Shown here piece by piece: positions 1-5,863 of a stretch of 10,694 nt of DNA. Location: assembly GCA_003133205.1 (NCBI GenBank), contig PKWK01000341.1, positions 65,806 through 76,499 of the forward strand. The letters run 5' to 3'. Positions within the stretch are counted from its first letter, which is position 1. Every line of letters starts with the position of its first letter. Source of the DNA: Granulicella sp. GTDB taxonomy: Bacteria; Acidobacteriota; Terriglobia; Terriglobales; Acidobacteriaceae. The translations under genes were made by a program, and so were the position numbers. A model generated the notes under the pieces. It had not been told where the DNA came from. It worked only from the letters and a program-made list of their open reading frames with translations, and did not search any database.

Positions 1-14
1 ATGCGACTCGCAAG

Positions 15-1640
15 GTGGAATCCAACTCCGTGACCAAACCTCACGCGTCCACCGCTGAGCGGATCTGGTCCGCCGTCAACCGCAATCCCGGCTGGACACT
101 CGCCTCCATCCTTGCTCTCTATCTCGCCGTCGCCTGCGGCCAGGCCGCTACCAAGCTGCTGTGGTGCGACGAACTCATCACCCTGGCCATAGCGCGTCAG
201 GGCAGCCTGGCGGCCATCTGGCGAGCCCTGGCCAGCGGCGCCGACCCTAACCCCCCGCTCTCCCACTGGCTGGTCCTCCAATCCACCCGCGCCCTCGGCC
301 AGAGCGCCCTCGCCGTGCGTCTCCCGGCCATCCTCTGCGTGTTGCTTGCCATCGTCAGCCTGTGGGCGCTCCTGCGCCGCTGGGTCGCCCCCGGATACGC
401 GGCGATAGGCGTGCTCGCCTTCATGACCACGCGCGGCTTCGACTACGCCTACGACGCCCGCTCCTACGCCTCGCTGATGGGCTTCAGCCTGGCCAGCCTG
501 GCCCTCTGGCTCGCCGCCTGCGACGCGCCCGAGACCGGCCGCCGCTGGCCTCCGCAAAACGGCGTCCGCCTCGCCGCGCTCACCGGCATGGTCGCCGCCC
601 TCGCGCTCGGCCTCTCCTCGAACTACTACGGCGCGCTGGCCTTCTTCCCCATCGCCCTCGGCGAGGCCGTCCGTACCTCCCGCATACGCCGCCTGGAGCC
701 CGGAACCTGGCTGGCGATGGCTGCCGCCGCGCTTCCGCTGCGTTCGTTCCTGCCCCTCATCCGGCACAATCTCGCCGAGTTCGGCCCGCACGCCTGGAAC
801 CGCCCCCGCGCGGGCATGATCGCCGAATCGTACCTCGTTTTAGTAGAAGGAATCCTCTGGCCAGTGCTTGGCCTCGCGCTCTACGCAGCCTGGAAGCGCT
901 TCCGCCGCCCCGCAGCCTCGCCTGATCCATCCTCTCCCGCCGGACGCGCACTGCAGCCCCACGAGACCGCTGCCCTTGCAGTCCTCCTGCTCTATCCCAT
1001 CCTCGGCTTCCTGATCGCGCTCCTTGGCCACGCCATGATCAGCCCGCGCTGCGTTGTGCCCGTCTGCTGCGGTTTCGGCATCGCCGCCGCGTTACTCGGG
1101 CGCCGCATCTTCGGAGCGAGCCCCCGTGCCGGCGTAATCCTCCTCAGCATCGCGCTGCTCTGGGTTGCCGCACGCGAATCCGCCTGCGCCTACCTGCTCG
1201 CCGGCCAGCGCACCGCGTTCCTCCAGCTTCGCGACGAAGTGGCCCGCCGCCCCGGGAATCAGCCCATCGTCGTCGCCGACTCGCTCTTTGTCCTGCCCCT
1301 GGCCCGTTATTCCAGCGAGGACGTGCGCGCCCGCATCGTCTTCCCCATCGATTTCGACGCCATCCACCGCCTCGAGCCCGACGACTCCGGCGAGCAGAAC
1401 CTGTGGGCCGGACGCGACCGCCTCTTCCCCGTACGAATCGTCCCGTACACCCCGTCGCTCTTCGTCGGACCCACCCTCACGGTCGTCGCCCGCCCCGGTG
1501 GATGGCTCGCCCGGCGCCTCGCCGGCAACGGCTTCCGCCTCGACCAAACCGCGCCTGAACCCGCCTGGCAGGGCCTCGGAGGCGTCTTCACCCCCATGGC
1601 CCACGAGGACACCCAAATCCTCGACGCGCACCGATTTTGA
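15..1640 (+). CDS. GT-C / ArnT-PMT-like (GT39-type) membrane glycosyltransferase
   Basis: This is a polytopic inner-membrane protein of the lipid-linked glycosyltransferase class, which moves a sugar from a polyprenyl-phosphate donor to an acceptor on the periplasmic side. The acceptor here is unknown. A first membrane segment lies at about residues 28-46 and is followed by LLWCDELITL, whose Asp52-Glu53 sits where GT-C enzymes carry the catalytic acidic residue of the first periplasmic loop. A PNPPLSHWLVLQ stretch and many more hydrophobic helices follow to about residue 400. The last 140 residues are soluble and probably periplasmic. Length (541 aa) suits the family. The start is uncertain: GTG at 15 has no good ribosome site, GTG at 30 is also possible, and the frame is open to the left edge, so the true start may lie outside the window. 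The gene is very GC-rich with C-ending codons. No neighbour identifies the acceptor. Confidence 0.72.
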   Translation: MESNSVTKPHASTAERIWSAVNRNPGWTLASILALYLAVACGQAATKLLWCDELITLAIARQGSLAAIWRALASGADPNPPLSHWLVLQSTRALGQSALAVRLPAILCVLLAIVSLWALLRRWVAPGYAAIGVLAFMTTRGFDYAYDARSYASLMGFSLASLALWLAACDAPETGRRWPPQNGVRLAALTGMVAALALGLSSNYYGALAFFPIALGEAVRTSRIRRLEPGTWLAMAAAALPLRSFLPLIRHNLAEFGPHAWNRPRAGMIAESYLVLVEGILWPVLGLALYAAWKRFRRPAASPDPSSPAGRALQPHETAALAVLLLYPILGFLIALLGHAMISPRCVVPVCCGFGIAAALLGRRIFGASPRAGVILLSIALLWVAARESACAYLLAGQRTAFLQLRDEVARRPGNQPIVVADSLFVLPLARYSSEDVRARIVFPIDFDAIHRLEPDDSGEQNLWAGRDRLFPVRIVPYTPSLFVGPTLTVVARPGGWLARRLAGNGFRLDQTAPEPAWQGLGGVFTPMAHEDTQILDAHRF

Positions 1641-1737
1641 CTTTTTCGGCCGCCCCACCCCCAGCTCCCGCCCGTGTCGCCGGTTGGCCCCCCGGAAATT
1701 TTTCTTTTCACACCTGCCCTTAATTGTGCATCCCATC

Positions 1738-1780
1738 TACAATCAGCGATAAGCTAGATTTACCAACTTGATACAAGGAG
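1738..1780 (+). promoter_or_regulatory. Candidate -10 box and ribosome binding site of the HU gene
   Basis: The gap between the glycosyltransferase and the HU gene turns AT-rich from about 1696. TACAAT at 1738-1743 is a good -10 match. The hexamer at normal -35 distance (TGCCCT) is poor, so the promoter is tentative. AAGGAG at 1775-1780 is eight bases before the ATG at 1789 and fixes that start. No rho-independent terminator for the upstream gene is visible. Confidence 0.4.
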
Positions 1781-1788
1781 ACACCACG

Positions 1789-2136
1789 ATGACGAAAGCC
1801 GATCTTGTCGACAGAGTGACCGCTCTCGGTGACCTTACCCGACGGGACGGCGAAATTATCGTCGATACCCTCTTTGAGTCGGTCATTGGAGCGCTGAAAG
1901 CTGGGGACAAGATTGAGATCCGCGGCTTTGGCAGCTTCCGTACCCGCCAGCGCAACTCTCGCATCGGTCGCAATCCCAAGACCGGCGAGCGCGTTGATGT
2001 GCCGGCCAAGCGCGTCCCCTTCTTCAAGCCGTCGAAGGAACTCCGCGATTCCGTCAATCCTGGCGGAGTCAAGAGTGTGGCCGCACCGAAACCCGCTACC
2101 GACTCGGTTGATCCCCACCATCCACCCGCGATGTAG
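1789..2136 (+). CDS. HU/IHF-family nucleoid DNA-binding protein
   Basis: A small basic dimeric protein that bends DNA and organises the nucleoid. The 115-residue product begins MTKADLVDRV and shows the whole family core: two N-terminal helices for dimerisation, GDKIEIRGFGSF (about 39-50), and the beta-arm RIGRNPKTGE, with Pro63 at the tip that intercalates in the minor groove, then VPFFKPSKELRDSVN. A 25-residue tail rich in Pro, Ala and His follows the usual end near residue 90. It is longer than in classical HU and of unknown role. An upstream TTG in frame (1768) has no ribosome site, whereas AAGGAG lies 8 bases before the ATG at 1789, so I chose the ATG. HU and IHF subunits cannot be told apart with confidence here. 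The RIGRNPKTGE arm is seen in both. The gene appears to be transcribed alone. Confidence 0.93.
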   Translation: MTKADLVDRVTALGDLTRRDGEIIVDTLFESVIGALKAGDKIEIRGFGSFRTRQRNSRIGRNPKTGERVDVPAKRVPFFKPSKELRDSVNPGGVKSVAAPKPATDSVDPHHPPAM

Positions 2137-2239
2137 CGTCGCAGGCGCGGGCAAGGGAAGTCGGACGGCTCACCCGCCGATGAATTCGCGGAGACAGCAA
2201 GCCCGTCCCGCATCACCACGTCCCTTCTCCGCATAGCTG

Positions 2240-2269
2240 TTGCAAGTTTCACATCCAAACGTGGACAAT
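2240..2269 (+). promoter_or_regulatory. Possible sigma70 promoter for the DedA-rhodanese gene
   Basis: TTGCAA at 2240-2245 and GACAAT at 2264-2269 are separated by 18 bases and each matches the sigma70 consensus at about four of six positions. They lie 30-59 bases before the start codon in the 162-base gap after the HU gene, with no other obvious candidate. The match is only moderate. Confidence 0.3.
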
Positions 2270-2280
2270 CTTCATCTACA

Positions 2281-2298
2281 AAGGAGGAGATTCCTCCC
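2281..2298 (+). promoter_or_regulatory. Shine-Dalgarno sequence inside a hairpin before the DedA fusion gene
   Basis: AAGGAGG at 2281-2287 is a near-perfect ribosome binding site but stands 11 bases from the ATG. The bases between are not random: GGAGGA (2283-2288) is exactly complementary to TCCTCC (2292-2297) across a three-base loop. The ribosome site can therefore fold into a six-pair hairpin directly before the start codon. This is seen in the sequence. Any role in translational control is inference. Confidence 0.55.
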
Positions 2299-3312
2299 AT
2301 GCCAATTGCTATCGAATTTTTCGTCGGCCACGCTTATGCCATTCTCTTCCTCTGGGTGTTGGTCGAGCAGTTTGGCCTCCCCGTGCCCAGCATCCCGCTG
2401 CTGCTCACCGCTGGGACGTTGAGCGCCACCCATCGCGTCAGCTTCACCACGGGTCTGCTTGCGGTCGTCGCTGCCTGCCTCATCTCCGATTCCAGTTGGT
2501 ACGCCCTGGGACGCCGCTACGGCAACCGCGTCATCCGCTTGCTCTGCAAGTTGTCGCTTGAGTCCTCCATCTGTGTCGCCAAGACCGAGGGCTACTTCGT
2601 CCGGCGCGGCGCCGAAACGCTGCTCTTCGCCAAGTTCGTCCCCGGCCTCTCCACCGTCGCCGCGCCCATCGCCGGCCAGACCGGCATGCCCTACTCGCGC
2701 TTCCTGCTGTATGACCTCTCGGGCACCTTGCTCTGGTCGCTCTCATTCCTCTTCCTGGGCCGCTTCTTCGGAGACATCGCCAAGCGCAGCCAGGCCTTCT
2801 TCGGTCTACTCAGCCACTTCGCCGTGCTCGTCTTCGTCCTGATGGTCGTCGGCTTCTTCATCTGGCGCCTGGTCAAGCAGCGCCGCTTCGTCGCCAAGGT
2901 CCGCGAATTCCGTCTCGAGCCCGAAGAGTTGAAGGCGATGCTCGACGAAGCCAACCAGGATGGCTCCGCGCAGCCCTTTATAGTCGACCTCCGCCACCCG
3001 CTGGACTACATGCCCGACCCGCGCGTGCTGCCCGGCGCCCTGCGCATCGGCCCGGCCGAGATCGCCCGCCTCGCCGACCGCATCCCACGCGATCGCGACA
3101 TCATCCTCTACTGCACCTGCCCGTCGGAGGAGACCTCTGCAAAGGTCGCCATGCAACTCCACCGCCTCGGCATCACCCGCGTCCGCCCCCTGCGCGGAGG
3201 ATTCGACGGATGGAAGCAGGCTGGCTACCCGCTGCTCGACTACGTGGAAGACTCCGAACTCCCCCCGCCCGCCGTGATCAGCCCCGCGTCGCCACTCAAC
3301 CACGTCGCCTGA
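2299..3312 (+). CDS. DedA-family membrane protein fused to a C-terminal rhodanese domain
   Basis: The N-terminal part (about 1-200) is a DedA/VTT-fold inner-membrane protein, a family implicated in undecaprenyl-phosphate or phospholipid handling and membrane homeostasis. It shows VEQFGLPVPSIP (Glu23, Gly26, Pro28, Pro30), Asp64-SSWYALGRRYG, and FAKFVPGLSTVAAPIAGQTG from 110, with a membrane anchor near 170-193. The family's usual paired arginines in the F-x-R/K-F-x-P-G-x-R region read Lys112 and Ser118 here. A cytoplasmic linker leads to a rhodanese domain (about 220-322), VDLRHPLDYMPDPRVLPGALRI, with Cys272 in LYCTCPSEETS at the active-site position, Cys274 two residues on, and GGFDGWKQAGYPL at the end. 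Rhodaneses carry persulfide sulfur. The fusion recurs in bacteria but its substrate is unknown. The gene stands alone, with an unusual ribosome site in front and a strong terminator behind. Confidence 0.87.
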   Translation: MPIAIEFFVGHAYAILFLWVLVEQFGLPVPSIPLLLTAGTLSATHRVSFTTGLLAVVAACLISDSSWYALGRRYGNRVIRLLCKLSLESSICVAKTEGYFVRRGAETLLFAKFVPGLSTVAAPIAGQTGMPYSRFLLYDLSGTLLWSLSFLFLGRFFGDIAKRSQAFFGLLSHFAVLVFVLMVVGFFIWRLVKQRRFVAKVREFRLEPEELKAMLDEANQDGSAQPFIVDLRHPLDYMPDPRVLPGALRIGPAEIARLADRIPRDRDIILYCTCPSEETSAKVAMQLHRLGITRVRPLRGGFDGWKQAGYPLLDYVEDSELPPPAVISPASPLNHVA

Positions 3313-3320
3313 ATCCATAG

Positions 3321-3357
3321 ACAAAGCGACCGCGGCTTGATCCGCGGTCGCATTTGT
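3321..3357. terminator. Bidirectional rho-independent terminator between convergent genes
   Basis: GCGACCGCGG (3326-3335) pairs perfectly with CCGCGGTCGC (3342-3351) across the loop CTTGAT. ACAAA (3321-3325) can extend the stem with TTTGT (3353-3357) around a one-base bulge. The A-rich left flank and T-rich right flank let it work in both directions, which suits its place between the DedA fusion stop and the stop of the convergent TonB-like gene. Confidence 0.85.
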
Positions 3358-3368
3358 ATTTTGCTTTG

Positions 3369-4103
3369 CTAGCTCCCCAGCCGGAACACCACCGTGATCG
3401 TGGTCTGCACATCGGTCGGCTCTCCACTCAACAAATAGGGCCGATACCGCGCCACAGCGACCGCGTCCAGCGCTGCTCGTCGCAACATGTCCGGTCCGCT
3501 GACCACATGCAGGCTCTCAATTCTCCCCGCCTTCGAGATCACCGCCTCCAGAACCACGGTGCCCTCTAGGCGCACAGCCTTCGCAATTGGCGGATACACC
3601 GGCTGGATCGGCGTCAGAAGCATTCCATCTGTCACTCCTTTGGACACATGCAACGGCCCGGTTTCCCCGGGCTTTATCACGGCTACGATCGGCTGGGTCC
3701 CCGGGCCCGTCAGGTTCAGAAGCGCAGGTCCCCCAGGACCTCCCGGCACGAATGGCAAACTTGTAACCATCGGTGGAGCATTTCCATCCGTCGCAGCGCC
3801 AGGCCGCGGAAATACAAGTTGCTGCGTGGCCGAACTCTGCGGTGCTGCCGTCGGCACGCTCATGGCCGAGGAAGAGGCGGCCGTCATCTTCGTCTGCACC
3901 ATTGGCACCTGAGGCTTCACCGGCAACGGTACCGTCAGCTGCGGAGCAACCAAGATCGGCGGCAGAACCTCCGGCCGTATCAGCGGAATCGTCAGCAACA
4001 ACGCCGCCAGCGCACACTGTAAAGTTAGCGAACCCAGCGCCGTCCACCGCTGTGTTCCCGAGACGACCAGCCCACGCGACTCAACCAGGCTTCCTTCGAA
4101 CAT
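3369..4103 (-). CDS. TonB-family energy-transducing protein
   Basis: TonB proteins couple the inner-membrane proton gradient, through ExbB/ExbD, to outer-membrane TonB-dependent receptors. The 244-residue product has a short cytoplasmic start (MFEGSLVES), one membrane segment at about 21-42, a Pro-rich stretch from 44 (RPEVLPPILVAPQLTVPLPVKP), a low-complexity Ser/Ala/Pro/Gly spacer with GGPGGPALLNLTGPG, and a C-terminal TonB domain of about 85 residues beginning near PIQPVYPPIAKAVRLEGTVV and ending TITVVFRLGS. The frame continues 21 codons upstream to 4166, but a perfect GGAGGT (complement of 4109-4114) stands five bases before the ATG at 4103, and the MFE-SLVES opening is one I recall from acidobacterial TonB proteins, so I chose 4103. 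No exbB, exbD or receptor gene is nearby. It is probably one of several TonB paralogues. Confidence 0.88.
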   Translation of the reverse strand: MFEGSLVESRGLVVSGTQRWTALGSLTLQCALAALLLTIPLIRPEVLPPILVAPQLTVPLPVKPQVPMVQTKMTAASSSAMSVPTAAPQSSATQQLVFPRPGAATDGNAPPMVTSLPFVPGGPGGPALLNLTGPGTQPIVAVIKPGETGPLHVSKGVTDGMLLTPIQPVYPPIAKAVRLEGTVVLEAVISKAGRIESLHVVSGPDMLRRAALDAVAVARYRPYLLSGEPTDVQTTITVVFRLGS

Positions 4104-4108
4104 AAGGC

Positions 4109-4114
4109 ACCTCC
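4109..4114 (-). promoter_or_regulatory. Ribosome binding site that sets the TonB start
   Basis: Read on the minus strand this is GGAGGT, a full Shine-Dalgarno match, with a five-base spacer (4104-4108) to the ATG at 4103. It makes the upstream in-frame start at 4166 unlikely. Confidence 0.8.
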
Positions 4115-4199
4115 GAAGATCGGATCGGTGCGCATCTGCGAGGAATGCGTCCACCACAATAGACACCGCAGCGCCACGAATGTTCCCACCATTCCAAGG

Positions 4200-4243
4200 T
4201 TGTCATTCTGAGCCGCAGGCGAAGAATCCCCGCATTTTGTCCC
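4200..4243 (+). repeat. Dispersed repeat, copy A (TTGTCATTCTGAG family)
   Basis: This 44-base stretch in the gap before the acyltransferase gene matches 5033-5073 almost base for base. Both start TTGTCATTCTGAG, then share CGCAG, CGAAGAA, CCCCG and ATTTTG in order. Copy A has two extra single bases and a few substitutions. It lies about 50 bases before the start codon at 4293, in the same orientation as the gene. From memory, sequences of this kind are scattered in large numbers through Terriglobia genomes. That is recall, not something shown here. Confidence 0.75.
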
Positions 4244-4292
4244 TGTTTCATCGCACGCACCTCGAACCTCGAACCCGTATCATGGATCACCC

Positions 4293-5585
4293 ATGCAATC
4301 CGTCGCCAAGCCGGCCCCGCAGCGCGTGCTTTCCATCGACGTTCTCCGCGGCCTCACCATTGCCCTGATGATCCTGGTCAACGATCCCGGCGACTGGGGC
4401 CACGTCTACGCGCAACTCGATCACGCTGAGTGGAACGGCTTCACCCTCACTGACTTCGTCTTTCCCAACTTCCTCTTCCTCGTTGGCGTCTCCATCATCC
4501 TGTCCATTGACTCGCGCATCGCACGTAGCGCCGGCGGCATTTTAGATAAAGCCTGCAAGCGATCACTCGCCCTCCACATGCTCCGCCGCGCGGCCACCAT
4601 CTTCGCCATCAAGATGTTCCTCACTGCATTCCCGCACTTTCACTGGACGCACCTGCGAATCTACGGAGTCCTCACCCGCATCGCTGTCTGCTACTTGATT
4701 GCCGGCCTCATCTGCCTGATCACGCGCCGCGCACGCACGCTGCTCGCAATCACCGCCGCGCTGCTCGTAGGCTACTGGGCCCTGATGCGCTTCGTACCCG
4801 TGCCCGGCTTCGGCGTGCCCACCCACGCCATGCCCATCCTCGATCCCGACCGCAATCTAGCCGCATGGCTCGACCGCGGCTTCAACGTCTTCACCCAACG
4901 CTGGCTCCACACCGGCTCGCTCTACAACCACACGCGCGACCCCGAAGGCCTGCTCAGCACCATCCCCGCTGTTGCCACCACCCTCATCGGCTGCATCACC
5001 GGCCTCTGGCTCCGCCGAGCTAACCAAAACGATTGTCATTCTGAGCGCAGCGAAGAACCCCCGTATTTTGCCCGTGGCGCCACAGAAATCTTCCCCGCCC
5101 GATGTCTCACAGGCCTCTTCGTCGCCAGCCTCATCACCCTCGCCCTCGGCCTGGCTTGGAACCCAGCCTTCCCCATCAACAAGAACCTCTGGACCAGCTC
5201 CTACGTCCTCTTCGCCGCTGGCCTCTCCCTCCTCCTGCTCGCCCTCTGCTACTGGCTCATCGACATCCGCGGCCTGAACGAGAAACCGGCAGGCAAGGCC
5301 CTCCTCTGGCCCTGGCTGGTCTTCGGCTCAAACGCCATCACCGCCTTCGTCCTCTCCAACTTCCTCGTTGAACTCGCGCTCTGGATCAAGGTCCCCGCCG
5401 GAGCGCTCGTCAACCCAGCCGACCCCACGCAACAGATCTCCACCTGGCTCTGGACCTACCGCCACATCTTCGCTCGCCACCAATCCAACGAGATCACGTC
5501 CGTAGCGTTCGCCCTCGCCTTCACCGCGCTCTGCTTCCTCCCGAACTGGCTCCTGTGGCGGCGAAAGATCTTCCTCAAAATTTAG
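4293..5585 (+). CDS. COG4299 / HGSNAT-like membrane acyltransferase
   Basis: This polytopic membrane protein (430 aa, roughly ten helices) belongs to the family of heparan-alpha-glucosaminide N-acetyltransferase, which carries acetyl groups across a membrane from acetyl-CoA to an amino sugar. In bacteria the substrate is generally unknown; cell-wall or glycan amino sugars are a guess. Diagnostic sequence: RVLSIDVLRGLTIALMILVNDPGDW at 11-35, then LDHAEWNGFTLTDFVFPNFLFLVG, where His44 aligns with the histidine reported as the active-site residue of the human enzyme. INKNLWTSSYVLFAAGLSLLLLALCYWLID and WLVFGSNAITAFVLSN are further conserved blocks. Residues 248-261 (CHSERSEEPPYFAR) are encoded by a dispersed repeat and sit in a loop after GLWLRR, so they look like an inserted segment. 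The ribosome site before the ATG is weak. The gene is divergent from tonB and has no partner genes. Confidence 0.85.
   Translation: MQSVAKPAPQRVLSIDVLRGLTIALMILVNDPGDWGHVYAQLDHAEWNGFTLTDFVFPNFLFLVGVSIILSIDSRIARSAGGILDKACKRSLALHMLRRAATIFAIKMFLTAFPHFHWTHLRIYGVLTRIAVCYLIAGLICLITRRARTLLAITAALLVGYWALMRFVPVPGFGVPTHAMPILDPDRNLAAWLDRGFNVFTQRWLHTGSLYNHTRDPEGLLSTIPAVATTLIGCITGLWLRRANQNDCHSERSEEPPYFARGATEIFPARCLTGLFVASLITLALGLAWNPAFPINKNLWTSSYVLFAAGLSLLLLALCYWLIDIRGLNEKPAGKALLWPWLVFGSNAITAFVLSNFLVELALWIKVPAGALVNPADPTQQISTWLWTYRHIFARHQSNEITSVAFALAFTALCFLPNWLLWRRKIFLKI
5033..5073 (+). repeat. Dispersed repeat, copy B, inside the acyltransferase gene
   Basis: This is the second copy of the repeat at 4200-4243, in the same orientation. 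It lies inside the coding region and is read as CHSERSEEPPYFAR (residues 248-261). The frame stays open through it and the conserved family sequence resumes downstream at CLTGLFVASL. This supports insertion into a tolerant loop between two membrane segments. Confidence 0.75.
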
Positions 5586-5724
5586 TTTTGCGAAAATGCT
5601 CAGCAAATTCGCGTGTCAAGCCCCAAAACGACTCAACTCCCTCAATCGAAAAGGAATAGACTTGGCCGAAGGGCCCCCTCAAAAGCGTAAAATAGAAGTA
5701 CAGGGTTTTTCCGATTATCGAGGG
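5586..5724. other. Non-coding leader region with no recognised gene
   Basis: The gap between the acyltransferase stop and the UbiD start is 278 bases and lower in GC than its surroundings. Its first half holds no convincing terminator and no gene. A 61-codon open frame starting at 5596 has no ribosome site and no recognisable sequence. The stretch at about 5613-5640 (CGTGTCAAGCCCCAAAA and what follows) faintly resembles another dispersed acidobacterial repeat, from memory only. Confidence 0.35.
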
Positions 5725-5805
5725 TTGACAAACCGGCAAAGTATATACTATTCGGTATATACCAAGTTGGAAGTCGTTTAGATAGAGTGATTATTGGTAT
5801 ATACC
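5725..5805 (+). promoter_or_regulatory. Promoter region of ubiD with three TATATAC palindromes
   Basis: TTGACA at 5725-5730 is a perfect -35 box; TACTAT at 5746-5751 could be the -10, though the 15-base spacer is short. Three ten-base perfect palindromes follow: AGTATATACT (5740-5749), GGTATATACC (5754-5763) and GGTATATACC (5796-5805). The first overlaps the -35/-10 spacer and the -10, the second falls near the expected transcript start, and the third is 42 bases (about four helical turns) further on. This is the arrangement expected of operators for a dimeric repressor. PadR- or GntR-type regulators are plausible but none is encoded in the window. Confidence 0.55.
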
Positions 5806-5809
5806 ATGA

Positions 5810-5818
5810 GGGGGGGGG
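5810..5818 (+). repeat. Run of nine G in the ubiD 5' leader
   Basis: A homopolymer of nine G lies five bases after the third palindrome and 45 bases before the UbiD start codon. It is outside the coding sequence. Such runs are prone to length change on replication and to sequencing error. Confidence 0.6.
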
Positions 5819-5863
5819 TAGCCTCCCGGGAACAGAACGGAAACAGCGCCTCAGGAGCCAACC

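Noticed and set aside
362..925. 187-codon plus-strand frame inside the glycosyltransferase
   Set aside because: Arg/Leu/Pro-rich translation in a shifted frame, with no ribosome site; a shadow of the real gene.
1092..1736. 214-codon minus-strand frame opposite the glycosyltransferase end
   Set aside because: Gly/Glu/Asp-rich mirror of a C-ending-codon gene, with no motifs. The plus-strand protein continues sensibly to its stop at 1640.
4104..4166. Longer TonB protein starting at 4166
   Set aside because: A perfect GGAGGT stands five bases before the ATG at 4103, and the extra 21 residues are not TonB-like.
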